64,000 bases of DNA from Scheffersomyces stipitis CBS 6054 (Eukaryota; Ascomycota; Pichiomycetes; Serinales; Debaryomycetaceae). Positions within the stretch are counted from its first letter, which is position 1; each line of letters opens with the position of its first letter. The translations under genes were made by a program, and so were the position numbers. The stretch spans positions 1,798,001 through 1,862,000 of the forward strand of contig NC_009068.1 of NCBI RefSeq assembly GCF_000209165.1, written 5' to 3'. Below, in pieces: positions 9,350 to 19,406 of this stretch. The notes beneath the pieces are model-generated. The model saw only the letters and a list, made by a program, of their open reading frames with translations, ran no database searches and was not told the origin of the DNA.

Positions 9350-10774
9350 ATGAAAGGGTTAATAAGTGCCCTTACTCTTGCTACTGCAGTCTCGGCTGCT
9401 TCTTCAAGCTTCCCAACAATAAGAGTCACAACAGTATCTACTGTAGAGTGTTCCTCCTGTTTGGTGTCCCTGGCTACTTTATACCAAAACTCTACTACAA
9501 ACGCAGGAACCACTCTGACTACCTTACAAGGACTTGGAGGTATTGCGCCAGCAGCAGCTTCAGAAGACCCAGTTTCATCTGATCCAACTACTCTGGTAGA
9601 TCCAGTGTCTTCAGAAGCTCCAGTTTCGTCTGATCCAGTTTCTTCTGATCCAGTTTCTTCTTCCGACCCAACTACTTCTGCTGATCCAACTTCTTCTGAT
9701 CCAGTATCGTCTGATCCAATTTCATCTATCGACCCAGTCTCTTCCGACCCAGTTTCTTCCGACCCAGTTTCTTCCGACCCAGTTTCTTCCGACCCAGTTA
9801 GCTCAGATCCAAGTACTTCTAGTTCAGTTACTTCCTCCGACCCAGTCTCATCCTCTTCTTCAAAGGTCAAGTCTACTATTTATGCTTACGAGACCGAAGT
9901 AGAAGATGTTGCTTTCGAAGTTACCAGGACTATCTGCCCTGACGATAACGAGTGCTATGTAACTACCGACTTGGAGTCTTCGACTACTTACACTACCACA
10001 GTTGATGGTATCTTGACAGTTATTACCACCGGAATTCCAGTGACCAAATCTGAAGGTACTACCACTGTCGATGGCGTTGAAACCATTTTCACCACCTACT
10101 GCCCATTGACTGAAACCACCCTGTCTTCTAAAGAGGCTGTATCAACTGAATCAACTACTACTGCCCCAGAGTCGTCTGCTGCCCCAGTAGAAGATGTCAC
10201 TGAGACTGAGATCAACACTACCGTTATTACCATCACTTCCTGTAGCCACAATGCTTGCAAAAAGATTACCAAGACTACTGGTGTAACTACTGTCACCGAA
10301 CCTAATACCATCTACACTACATACTGCCCATTGTCTTCTGAATCTATTGAGACTAGCTCTATTGAGACTTCAGTAGAGTCTACAATTTCAGAGACTACAA
10401 CTTCTGCTACCCCAGAGCCTTCGACTTCTGTTGCAACAGAGTCCACAATTGTTTCAGTGGCTTCGACTTCTGAAACTCCAGTGGCCGAATCCACAGTTTC
10501 AGTTGCTTCACAGCCTGCATCATCAGAGGCCGTTTCTTCGGAGACTCCAGTACCAACGTCGTCTATTAAGACTACTCCTCTTTCGACTATTAACGTTATC
10601 ACCAACAACATTATCACAGAAACTGCTTCTCCAGTTACTTCGTCTGAAATCCAGCCTAGCTACTCAGCAGAACCATCTATAAATCTCTTCACATATGAAG
10701 GTGCTGCTGTATCAAGCATTAGGAACACTGGATTCCTCAGTATATTTGTTGCTTTGGCTCTTGCTGTCATATAG
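9350..10774 (+). CDS. GPI-anchored Ser/Thr-rich cell-wall protein (adhesin-like)
   Basis: 474 residues from the second ATG (9350), which opens a clean signal peptide (MKGLISALTLATAVSAA); ATG 9332 would add six residues. The order is: a short Cys-containing head; a tandem SSDPV/DPTS repeat region (about 75-170) encoded partly by perfect 15-bp repeats; a Cys-containing middle with [16 protein letters not shown] and YTTYCPL modules; a long Ser/Thr-rich stalk; and a C-terminal hydrophobic tail (NTGFLSIFVALALAVI) that looks like a GPI-addition signal. The TTYCPL module resembles small Candida wall proteins of the Pga59/Pga62 kind and recurs in the gene at 23376-23981. Expected at the cell wall, heavily O-mannosylated. 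An antisense open frame runs across the repeats and is a compositional shadow. Confidence 0.8.
   Translation: MKGLISALTLATAVSAASSSFPTIRVTTVSTVECSSCLVSLATLYQNSTTNAGTTLTTLQGLGGIAPAAASEDPVSSDPTTLVDPVSSEAPVSSDPVSSDPVSSSDPTTSADPTSSDPVSSDPISSIDPVSSDPVSSDPVSSDPVSSDPVSSDPSTSSSVTSSDPVSSSSSKVKSTIYAYETEVEDVAFEVTRTICPDDNECYVTTDLESSTTYTTTVDGILTVITTGIPVTKSEGTTTVDGVETIFTTYCPLTETTLSSKEAVSTESTTTAPESSAAPVEDVTETEINTTVITITSCSHNACKKITKTTGVTTVTEPNTIYTTYCPLSSESIETSSIETSVESTISETTTSATPEPSTSVATESTIVSVASTSETPVAESTVSVASQPASSEAVSSETPVPTSSIKTTPLSTINVITNNIITETASPVTSSEIQPSYSAEPSINLFTYEGAAVSSIRNTGFLSIFVALALAVI
9741..9800 (+). repeat. 15-bp coding minisatellite, 4 copies
   Basis: CTTCCGACCCAGTTT is repeated head to tail at 9741-9755, 9756-9770, 9771-9785 and 9786-9800 (last copy ends TTA). 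It encodes the SSDPV pentapeptide of the GPI protein. Diverged copies extend on both sides (about 9565-9860). Confidence 0.9.
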
Positions 10775-12108
10775 CATTCTTGAGCAGAGAGCCCCTTCTT
10801 CTATTCATAGCATTAGATATTTCAATTCTCGATTGGTCTTGTCGGGACCCTAGGGGAGATTTCGAATACTTCACACTCCCAATATCCAGCATCCGACTAT
10901 ATAGTATTATTTACGCTGGTCCAAAGGACTATTCTTAGAACCACAAACAAATGTAGAGTGTTGTCTTCTGCGTAGGTCAGAGAGAATACAGGTAAGAGGA
11001 GATTGTGGAAGTAGTTTTCGCAGCCAATACAATATAATTGAGTCCATTCAAACAACACTTGAGAAGTAAACGAAAAGTGTCACGTACAAAGACTGTCTAC
11101 AAACTTATTCTTGTCCTCCTTTAGCAATGACGATGTATGAGTTTCAGATCATAATGGGGAATGGTTTTTCACTTTCACTCATTTAATGCATATCAGGTTT
11201 TCGCAACCGTTTCTATAGTATTCCATTAAGAAGGTGAAATCTAAAATAACAGTCGAACTGTGAATCCAAGAGAATATCATCACAGACAAAGATTGCTTGT
11301 CAGAACTTTCTCATGCCTACAGAATCAATTTTAGCTCTTTAACAAAAAATTCAAAAATTCATTCATTTTCGCCATTGAATTTTTTGGCATGTTCATCTTT
11401 TTTTAATTGCAAATAAGTAATGGTGCTGACGATGAGGTACTTGCACTGTAGAGGAAGATCCGGTGAATAACGCCGGAAGCGGAGTGCGCCCAAGAAAGAA
11501 AATCAGCTCAAAAGGGTTAAAAGATGCGCTGAATCCAGTGGAAGTATGGCCGTACTGACCCGAGGCGATCTGAACACCAGACTGTGAGAGGGCAATATGG
11601 GATTCTTAACTATGAGGCATGTCAAAAGTTACCTTTCCACTAGTTAAGACTGGTGGATTGGGAGTGCACATAGACATCTGACATAGTTAAGGATTTATAT
11701 AGTAGAAGGAAATGGAAAAGAGAGACATAATGGATTCTTCCGCTTCATGAATAGACTATATATGGTTGAGAATGAATTAATTGACACTTACAACTCCACG
11801 CTGTCCTTTTTTCACACAATCGTAGCAAAGAACGTTAGTCTCTCTTCTTCCACAGTGGAAGTTCATCTCCCATAGTTAAGAGTCGGGCTGGTCGTGTGCT
11901 CGCCAATATCACTCGCACTTTTCCTCTACAAAACCAACTTAACATAGAAATATTCTGCTAGTTATTTCACTTTTTCACTTCTCAGAATCACAGCAGAACC
12001 GTTAAAAAACACCACTTTTGTTCCGAAAAGCACAATTGGAGTAGTATTGTCCATCCCCATCTTGTACATATACATTTTCTGTTTCTTGCGACTATTTTTT
12101 TGCAAAAA
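10775..12108. other. Long intergenic region before CFT1
   Basis: 1334 bp with no supported gene. The octamer TAGTTAAG recurs at about 11641, 11684 and 11874. The 100 bp before CFT1 are T-rich. Confidence 0.35.
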
Positions 12109-15100
12109 ATGGATGTTTATCATGAATTCATCGATCCGTCTCGAGTTTCCCACTCTGTAGGCTGCAACTTCATTTCATCCACCGTTAAACATTTAGTTGT
12201 TGGAAAAGCCACGCTTCTCCAGATCTTTGAAGTTGTACAGTTGAAGCTGCTGACGCCGTCAAAGCCTCAGCATCGCTTGAAATTAATAGACCAGTTCAAA
12301 CTCCATGGATTAATCACAGATATAAAGCCCATAAGAACTGTAGAATCACCCAATTTTGACTACTTGTTGGTTTCGACGAAGTCCGCAAAGTTTTCTGTCA
12401 TCAAATGGGACCATCATCTCCATACGATTCTGACAGTATCTTTGCATTATTATGAGAACGCGATCCAGAACTCTACCTATGAGAAGTTGTCGAAGTCTGA
12501 ACTCTTGTTAGAACCTTATGGAAGCTGTAGTTGCTTGCGTTTCAAGAATTTGCTCTGTTTTTTGCCGTTTGAAACAGCAGAGGAGCTCGACGATGACGAC
12601 GCAGACTCTGAAAACGAAGATATGGTCAAATCAGAGAAGAAGGAACACGAAAATGGTACAGTTAACGTTCCAGTTACAGATCAGCCAGGTAGTTTTTTCG
12701 ATACCAGCTTCTTAATAGATGGCCAGAGTCTCGACTCGTCTATTGGTAGCATTATAGACATGCAATTTTTGTTCAAATATAGAGAGCCAACTTTTGGTAT
12801 ACTATCCCAGCGACAACAGGCTTGGGCTGGGAACTTACCAAAGATTAAGGATAACGTCCAGTTTTGCATTTTGACCTTGGATTTGACTACTAAGTCTACT
12901 GTTTCAGTTTTGAAGATTGACAATCTTCCGTACGATGTTGACAGAATTGTTCCCTTGCCTTCTCCCTTGAACGGGTGTTTGCTTTTGGGCTGCAACGAAA
13001 TAATCCATGTAGACAACGGTGGGATTGTAAGAAGAATAGCGGTAAACCAGTTCACCTCTCTCATCACAGCTTCCACCAAAGCGTACCAGGATCAAACCCA
13101 CTTGAATCTCAAGTTGGAAGACTGTAGTGTGGTAGCTTTGCCAAACGATCACCGTGCTCTATTGGTATTATCCACGGGTGAATTCTACTACTTAAACTTT
13201 GAAGTAGACGGTAAGTCCATCAAGAAATTCACCATAGAAAGTGTGGACAAATTATTGTACAGCGACATAAAATTAACTTTTCCCGGTCAAATAGCGACCC
13301 TCGACAACAACTTGCTATTCTTTGCCAACCATAATGGTAACAGTCCTTTGGTACAATTCAAATATCAAGATGAAGCACTTAATCCTAAGAAACTCGCTAA
13401 AATTGTAGACGAAGATAGTAAGAATGAAGATGAAGATGAAGACGAAGACGACTTATACAAGGACGAAGAAGAGGAAGTGCAAGTAGTTTTGGGCAATTCT
13501 GTCATTGAGTTTGTAAAACATGACGAGTTGGTGAATACTGGAGTAGTTTCTAGTTTTTCTTTAGGATACTATTCCACTGAAAAGTTCAAATTCAATTTGA
13601 AGAATCCTAATTGCAAAGAAGTGTCGATTATTGCCAATGCTGGCACACATTCAGAGACTAAGTTGAACATCATAACACCTTCCATTCAACCCACTATCTC
13701 TTCAACGTTGAGTTTTTCGCAGGTCAACAGAATGTGGAATTTGAACCAGAAGTATTTGATTACGTCAGACGATATTAACTTCAAGTCCGAAATCTTTCAA
13801 ATCGAAAAGTCGTTTGCACGTTTGAATTCAAAAGATTTCATTAACAACGAATTGACCATTTCGATGCATGAGTTGAACAATGGTAAGTTCATCTTGCAAA
13901 TCACTCCTAAGCAAATCGTCTTGTACAACAACTTGTTCAGAAAGAAAATCACCTTGAACGAAGAAATCAAGGACGATGAAATCATTAACAGTGTCTTGAG
14001 AGACGAGTTCTTGATGATTTTCCTTGCCAGTGGTGATGTAATGATCTTTGCTATTAATACCTACAATGAATCGTACTCAAAGTTGGAGATTCCCAAGATC
14101 TTGGATGATACGATTATCACTACCGGATACATCACCAATTCTCATTTGTTAAGGGCTGTTCTGAAAGATGTAAATTTACTCTTGAAGAGCGGAACTAAGA
14201 GAAATAGATCTTCCTCCGTCGTTTCCAATGTTGGAACTGCTGCAGAACCTAAGAATGTTGGCCCTAAACTGAAGACATTTGTCTTAGTGACAGGTGATAA
14301 TAGAATTGTAGCCTTCAACAGATTTCATAACCAGAGATGTTATCAGTTGAATCACGTAGACAAGTTCTCTGACAATTTGCATCTAGGATTTTTTGACCCT
14401 GCTCAAAACGAACCAGATCCTTTTATTAAACAAGTAATGCTCAACGAAATAGGTGACAAGGATCACAAAGAAGAATATTTGACTATATTGACGATTGGGG
14501 GTGAAGTTCTTCTTTACAAGTTGTACTTTGATGGAGAAAACTACGAGTTCAAGAAGGAGAAAGATTTAGCTATCACTGGTGCTCCAGAAAACGCATATCC
14601 TATAGGTACGGCCGTTGAAAGAAGATTGGCATATTTCCCTAATTTGAATGGATACACTTGTATATTCGTTACTGGTGTTACTCCCTATTTGATTCTTAAG
14701 AGTCTTCATTCCATTCCAAGAATTTACCAGTTCTCGAAAATACCAGCTGTTTCTATTTCTCCTTTCCACGATTCGAAAGTAGCAAACGGGTTGATTTTCT
14801 TGGACAATCAGCAGAATGCGAGAATCTGCCAGCTTCCACTTGACTTCAATTATGAAAACACATGGCCCATGAAGTTGATCCATATCGGAGAGCTGATTCG
14901 TGCAATCACATACCACGAGTCATCTCACACATATGTTGTTTCCACCTTCAAGGATATTGACTACGAGTGTTTTGATGAAGAAGGAAAGCCAATAGTAGGG
15001 CTTCATAAGGACAAACCACCTTCTTCTGCTTATAAAGGCTCCATCAAATTGATTTCTCCTTTTAATTGGTCTGTCATCGATACGATAGAATTGGCTGATA

Positions 15101-16164
15101 ACGAGTTAGGCATGACTGTAAAGTCGATGATTCTCGATGTAGGCTCATCTACCAAGAAGTTCAAACACAAGAAGGAGTTCATTGTGATCGGATCTGGTAA
15201 ATACAGAATGGAAGATTTGTCAGCCAATGGGTCGTTCAGAATCTACGAAATTATCGACATTATTCCTGAGCCAGATAGACCTGAAACAAACCACAAGTTT
15301 AAAGAGGTTTTCAAAGAAGATACCAAGGGTGCTGTCACTTCTGTATGTGAAGTCAGTGGCAGATTCCTAGTATCACAAGGTCAGAAGGTCATAGTAAGAG
15401 ATTTACAGGACGATGGGGTGGTCCCTGTAGCCTTTTTGGATACGGCAGTGTATGTTTCTGAGGCCAAAAGTTTTGGTAACATGATGATCTTGGGTGACTC
15501 GTTGAAGAGTGTTTGGTTGGTAGGATTCGACGCTGAACCATTCAGAATGATCATGTTAGGAAAGGACTTACAAGGACTAGACGTAAACTGTGCAGACTTT
15601 ATTACTAAGGATGAGGAGGTGTTTATCTTGATTGCTGATAACAATAATGTCTTGCATTTAGTTCAGTATGACCCTGAAGATCCTACTGCATTAAATGGCC
15701 AGAGATTACTTTCCAAGTCTTCTTTTTCCATCAACTCATTCGTGACGTGCCTTAAATCTTTGCCCAAGACTGAAGAGAAATACGACACTGGCAGTGGACA
15801 GAAGACCTCGTCGGTTATAGGAGACTTCCAGACGATTGGTTCGACCATTGATGGTTCTTTCTTTAGTGTTGTCCCCATAAACGAAGCCAGCTACAGAAGA
15901 ATGTACATATTGCAACAGCAGTTGACCGACAAGGAGTACCATTACTGTGGTTTAAATCCTCGTTTGAACCGTTTCGGTGGATTATCGATGACAGCAAACG
16001 ACACCAACACTAAGCCTATTCTTGACTACGATGTGATTAGAGCCTACGGCAAGTTGAACGAAGAAAGAAAGAAAAACTTGGCTAGTAAAGTAAGTGCAAA
16101 GAATATTTACCAGGATATCTGGAAGGATATCATAGAGTTCGAGAATGCGTTGAAGGGTTTGTAG
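12109..16164 (+). CDS. CFT1: Cleavage and polyadenylation factor subunit CFT1 (CPSF160 homologue)
   Basis: 1351 residues, against 1357 in S. cerevisiae. The start is ATG 12109 (MDVYHEF); upstream in-frame codons are not ATG. The N-terminal motifs FKLHGLITDI and LHYYE, the FLPF segment, then an acidic insert (about 162-175), and the WAG and LPYDVDRIVPLP segments follow the CPSF160 beta-propeller order. A second acidic insert (about 438-460) interrupts the middle. The C-terminal CPSF_A-type region includes GRFLVSQGQKVIVRDL and the terminal LNRFGGLSM region. Cft1 is the large scaffold of the nuclear CPF complex and binds pre-mRNA near the poly(A) site together with Pfs2, Yth1 and the endonuclease. 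No intron is needed. Confidence 0.95.
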   Translation: MDVYHEFIDPSRVSHSVGCNFISSTVKHLVVGKATLLQIFEVVQLKLLTPSKPQHRLKLIDQFKLHGLITDIKPIRTVESPNFDYLLVSTKSAKFSVIKWDHHLHTILTVSLHYYENAIQNSTYEKLSKSELLLEPYGSCSCLRFKNLLCFLPFETAEELDDDDADSENEDMVKSEKKEHENGTVNVPVTDQPGSFFDTSFLIDGQSLDSSIGSIIDMQFLFKYREPTFGILSQRQQAWAGNLPKIKDNVQFCILTLDLTTKSTVSVLKIDNLPYDVDRIVPLPSPLNGCLLLGCNEIIHVDNGGIVRRIAVNQFTSLITASTKAYQDQTHLNLKLEDCSVVALPNDHRALLVLSTGEFYYLNFEVDGKSIKKFTIESVDKLLYSDIKLTFPGQIATLDNNLLFFANHNGNSPLVQFKYQDEALNPKKLAKIVDEDSKNEDEDEDEDDLYKDEEEEVQVVLGNSVIEFVKHDELVNTGVVSSFSLGYYSTEKFKFNLKNPNCKEVSIIANAGTHSETKLNIITPSIQPTISSTLSFSQVNRMWNLNQKYLITSDDINFKSEIFQIEKSFARLNSKDFINNELTISMHELNNGKFILQITPKQIVLYNNLFRKKITLNEEIKDDEIINSVLRDEFLMIFLASGDVMIFAINTYNESYSKLEIPKILDDTIITTGYITNSHLLRAVLKDVNLLLKSGTKRNRSSSVVSNVGTAAEPKNVGPKLKTFVLVTGDNRIVAFNRFHNQRCYQLNHVDKFSDNLHLGFFDPAQNEPDPFIKQVMLNEIGDKDHKEEYLTILTIGGEVLLYKLYFDGENYEFKKEKDLAITGAPENAYPIGTAVERRLAYFPNLNGYTCIFVTGVTPYLILKSLHSIPRIYQFSKIPAVSISPFHDSKVANGLIFLDNQQNARICQLPLDFNYENTWPMKLIHIGELIRAITYHESSHTYVVSTFKDIDYECFDEEGKPIVGLHKDKPPSSAYKGSIKLISPFNWSVIDTIELADNELGMTVKSMILDVGSSTKKFKHKKEFIVIGSGKYRMEDLSANGSFRIYEIIDIIPEPDRPETNHKFKEVFKEDTKGAVTSVCEVSGRFLVSQGQKVIVRDLQDDGVVPVAFLDTAVYVSEAKSFGNMMILGDSLKSVWLVGFDAEPFRMIMLGKDLQGLDVNCADFITKDEEVFILIADNNNVLHLVQYDPEDPTALNGQRLLSKSSFSINSFVTCLKSLPKTEEKYDTGSGQKTSSVIGDFQTIGSTIDGSFFSVVPINEASYRRMYILQQQLTDKEYHYCGLNPRLNRFGGLSMTANDTNTKPILDYDVIRAYGKLNEERKKNLASKVSAKNIYQDIWKDIIEFENALKGL

Positions 16165-16489
16165 TAATTATGACATGGTGGTATGGAAGAACATTGTTTG
16201 TAGAATGACAATAATTTAAGATGAAATTAAGTGTATTTATTCTACAATATACAGAAGAATAGAAAACGAAGAATATAGCGACGATGTCAAGATACCGCAG
16301 AGTAGGTTATAGAAAAGGAAAAGAGCACTCTACGTTGTACAGATTACTTCGATACAGAGTTTCTACCTCAAGATTTTGTAGATTTTGCAACCGGTGTGCA
16401 TGTTGGCAAATCAAAAGTGCTCCAAATTTGATTTAAAAACCAAGTGAATTTTCAAATTATCGAAACTTTTTTTTGCAAAACAACCAAAA
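16165..16489. other. Intergenic CFT1-GPI11
   Basis: 325 bp, tandem orientation: 3' UTR of CFT1 and promoter of GPI11. A T-tract lies just before the GPI11 ATG. No gene. Confidence 0.35.
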
Positions 16490-17233
16490 ATGGCCAAAAA
16501 GACGTCCCGAAAATCGGTGTCGTTCCAACCAAATGAACTGGAGGTCAATTCTGATGCAGATGCACCCGGTTCGCACTCCGAGTCCGGCAAGAATGCTGGT
16601 TCTGGTTCAGCCAACATAGAATATAAGACCAAAGTACCTACTTTGGCATATCCCATAATACCCGTTCAAAACTTATTTTTAGTTTGGGATTTGTTTCGCC
16701 GAGGTCTCACCGAGCATATTGCAGAGACGTTGCTCAATAGTTTGCCCACTGTAGCTGTCTTGCTGGCAGCCCAAGGCTATTTGATCACATTAGCTTCTGC
16801 CAACTCTGGCAAGAAAAGTAAGAAACAGACCAATGTGCCCCTTTTGATTGTGGGCAGTGTGTTTATGTCATTTGTGTTATCCGTGCCGTTGTTTGGGGCT
16901 ATTTTGTTGTTCGGAGCACCTCTAGCCAGTCATTTAACAGAGACGTTTTTGTTAGCTGTCCACTTGTCGTTCTTGATTTTCAATCCATTGTTGGTCTTGT
17001 TCAAATTTGACCTTGATGCTTTTGTGCTGGTTTTCAAAGCTGAGAGAATTTACCGTTTAATATTTGGAAACTACATACTCGCTTCGAGTTTGGTGGCCGT
17101 GGCTGGTGTATGGATTGGAGTCATTCCTATTCCCTTGGACTGGGACAGACCATGGCAACAATGGCCCATTACGTTGTTGGTGGGTGGTTATGTAGGCTCG
17201 GTGGTGGGCGGAGCATTGAGTGTTCTTTTCTGA
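16490..17233 (+). CDS. GPI11: GPI-anchor biosynthesis protein GPI11 (PIG-F family)
   Basis: 247 residues. A hydrophilic Ser-rich N-terminus (1-45) is followed by about six hydrophobic segments. The PIG-F hallmark VIPIPLDWDRPWQQWPITL lies near residues 209-227, followed by a Gly-rich last helix (GGYVGSVVGGALSVLF). Gpi11 works in the ER membrane with the phosphoethanolamine transferases Gpi13 and Gpi7 in late GPI precursor assembly. The same window carries GPI19 and five predicted GPI-anchored proteins, but they are not adjacent. Confidence 0.9.
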   Translation: MAKKTSRKSVSFQPNELEVNSDADAPGSHSESGKNAGSGSANIEYKTKVPTLAYPIIPVQNLFLVWDLFRRGLTEHIAETLLNSLPTVAVLLAAQGYLITLASANSGKKSKKQTNVPLLIVGSVFMSFVLSVPLFGAILLFGAPLASHLTETFLLAVHLSFLIFNPLLVLFKFDLDAFVLVFKAERIYRLIFGNYILASSLVAVAGVWIGVIPIPLDWDRPWQQWPITLLVGGYVGSVVGGALSVLF

Positions 17234-18245
17234 AGGGAGAACAAGAAAATGTACGATACGTTATTGAATATGCCGTAGAGAGAGTTCGTAGGCGGAGTAG
17301 AAGTATTAGAGTAAAGTAAAGTGGTTATGAGTGGTTATAGAAGTAGAAAGGATACTGAAGAAGTCATGGATGAACGACAACTACAGAATAGCAGCAAGAG
17401 AACAAACAACTACAGTTGAGACAGAAAGAATAGCCAACATGGAGTCAGATTATACTCGACCGAGAGTACTTGTCTTGATTACTCAACTTGCAATGGGACC
17501 CTTAGAGAGAAGAATTAGTCTCCAGAAGAATATCCGCGCAATATATTTCCGGCTATAGGAACATCTTTCAAGACGTCAAACCGGACTGTCAAATGTACAA
17601 AAAGGAGATAGCTTCCGAATGAGCCAATAGCTGTCCGTCTTCTCTACTCGGTCGCCGAGTCATCCAAAAGCAACCTCTACCGTAGTAATGTGGGGAAAGC
17701 CCAGACTCGCTAAAAATGTTGGAACAAACTCCGGTGTAGGAAATAGGGAGAGTGAGATTCGAACGGCTCGAAAGTTCTGCGAGCCCAACGAAGTCACAAT
17801 GTACCAGCGAGTCTCGCCAAATTTGCTGCTTACAAAGCTGCTTACGCAGATAAACACTGCAATCTCACATCATCGGGGCTGTACGACTTTTTCATGATTT
17901 TTGCCGTCTCATCCCTCTTGGATTGTCATCATCTCTAGCCACATGGTGAAAACCGACCTGCACGCAAACAACGGGGTTGTCATCGATCGGAGTAACTCTA
18001 CGGTAGTGGATGGGCCGGTTGGCTTATAAATAGTGGATTATCTCTCGCTTTGTGGGAGTGGGGTTTATTGGGCGATATAGTTCAATTCTAGCAATTCTCT
18101 TGATATCGTTCAACTTCGAGTCAATTGCCTCCAAAAACTGTTGATTACTGTGAAGAGTTTCCCGCTTCGGACTTTCTCCACGCTTTCCAGATCTTGAATT
18201 TTTCACTTTTTCCAGCCTTCGAAAAACTCCGATTTCCACACCAAA
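17234..18245. other. Intergenic GPI11-AHP1, promoter of AHP1
   Basis: 1012 bp. TATAAATA at 18025-18032 lies 214 bp before the AHP1 ATG, and a pyrimidine-rich stretch follows (about 18080-18235). Short open frames here are not convincing. A T-loop-like ATTCGAAC at about 17758 was tested as a tRNA and failed. Confidence 0.35.
18025..18032 (+). promoter_or_regulatory. TATA box, AHP1
   Basis: TATAAATA, 214 bp upstream of the ATG. Suits a stress-inducible, strongly expressed gene. Confidence 0.5.
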
Positions 18246-18779
18246 ATGGGTCTCACTAACGACGACAAGTTCCCTACTACTCCCAAGCCTAAGTACATTC
18301 CATACTCGAAGGCCAACGACAGTCTCACTGCTTGTGCCAACCCAATCGAGTTGGACTTGGCCAAAGAGTTCGCTGGCAAGACTGTAGTCATCACAGCTGT
18401 TCCAGGAGCCTTCACTCCTACTTGTACCGAACAGCACATTCCAGACTACTTGAAGAACTTGGAAAAATTCAAGGCCAAGGGTGTTTCCAAAATCGTTGTG
18501 TTGTCTGCTAACGATCCTTTTGTTATGGCCGCTTGGGGTAAGGCCTTGGGCTACAAGGACGAAGAGAACTACATTGTCTTCGCCACGGACCCTCTCGCTA
18601 AGATCTCGCTGGAATTAGGTGACAGTTACGTTGCCGACTTGAGTTCCGCCGGTTTTGGTGTTAGAACTGCCAGATATGCTGCTTTGGTTGTAGACGGTGA
18701 GATCAGCTTCCTTGAAAACGAAGACTCGTTGGGTTTCACTGAAATTTCCTCGGCCAAGAACCTCTTGGACAGAATCTAA
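18246..18779 (+). CDS. AHP1: Thiol peroxidase, Ahp1/Prx5-type peroxiredoxin
   Basis: 177 residues. The peroxidatic motif PGAFTPTCT has C60; C30 (SLTACANP) sits where yeast Ahp1 has its resolving cysteine, giving the same spacing (C31/C62 in S. cerevisiae). The chain contains the FGVRTARYAALVVDG segment, where R667-type numbering is not meaningful but the arginine that supports the active site is present. The protein reduces alkyl and other hydroperoxides using thioredoxin. It ends NLLDRI with no SKL-type peroxisomal signal, so cytosolic Ahp1 is more likely than a Pmp20-like peroxisomal form. Confidence 0.9.
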   Translation: MGLTNDDKFPTTPKPKYIPYSKANDSLTACANPIELDLAKEFAGKTVVITAVPGAFTPTCTEQHIPDYLKNLEKFKAKGVSKIVVLSANDPFVMAAWGKALGYKDEENYIVFATDPLAKISLELGDSYVADLSSAGFGVRTARYAALVVDGEISFLENEDSLGFTEISSAKNLLDRI

Positions 18780-19406
18780 GCTGGCACCTACTAAATCTAC
18801 CAGTACTGGAATTTACATAATAAAGTGACTTTAAGAAGAAAATGATACTGTAGTAATCGTAGAGGTTCCAGGATGAATATATACAGCCATTGACTCTGTA
18901 GCTGTTCTCTGTGTGTGGTTGTGGTGCTATTTCCCCATGGCGAAAGGAAGATGGAGGAATTAGCGAGGGAGAGATGAGTGCGACAGTGAGGTTAGTGAAA
19001 TTAGTGAAATTAGTGAAATTAGTGAAATTAATGAGATTTCACAGAGAGCAGTGAGATCGCTAAAAGTATATTAAAGTAAATGTAATAGATTAGACTCATA
19101 TAAACACCTTGTAGTATATACAGCTTCCTACAAATATCTCTGCAGTAGAAACTGGAGCGTCTTAATTGTTTCCATGATATAGCATCCCCACAAAACTCTG
19201 TCTAGGCGCACATTTTCTTCGCAGACCACCTCTATTCCTCGCTAAATCTACTCTCTCCGCCAAATTTCTCACTAACTCTCAGTAATCTGCGGTATGCTCA
19301 CTTTTCGCAACTCTCGCTAGCTCCAGAATTTTGATTCACACGCGTGAAAAATCATAAATAATCTATCAATTCTACATCAACAATACTGTTTCCACCACTA
19401 TCTCCA
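18780..19406. other. Intergenic AHP1-MPS3 with 9-bp repeat
   Basis: 627 bp in tandem orientation. Holds the 9-bp repeat at 18992-19036. A TTCGCAACTCTCGC patch lies before the MPS3-like gene. No gene. Confidence 0.35.
18992..19036. repeat. 9-bp tandem repeat
   Basis: TTAGTGAAA repeated four times exactly (18992-19027), followed by a diverged copy TTAATGAGA. Confidence 0.9.

Noticed and set aside
9181..9870. 229-codon antisense open frame across the SSDPV repeat gene
   Set aside because: Gly/Ser/Glu/Thr repeats are the mirror of the Ser-rich sense repeats; no independent coding signal.
17745..17830. Possible minus-strand tRNA around ATTCGAAC
   Set aside because: GGCGAGA at one end and a T-loop-like word at the other suggested a tRNA-Ser/Leu, but the T stem does not pair and the acceptor has a mismatch when placed correctly.
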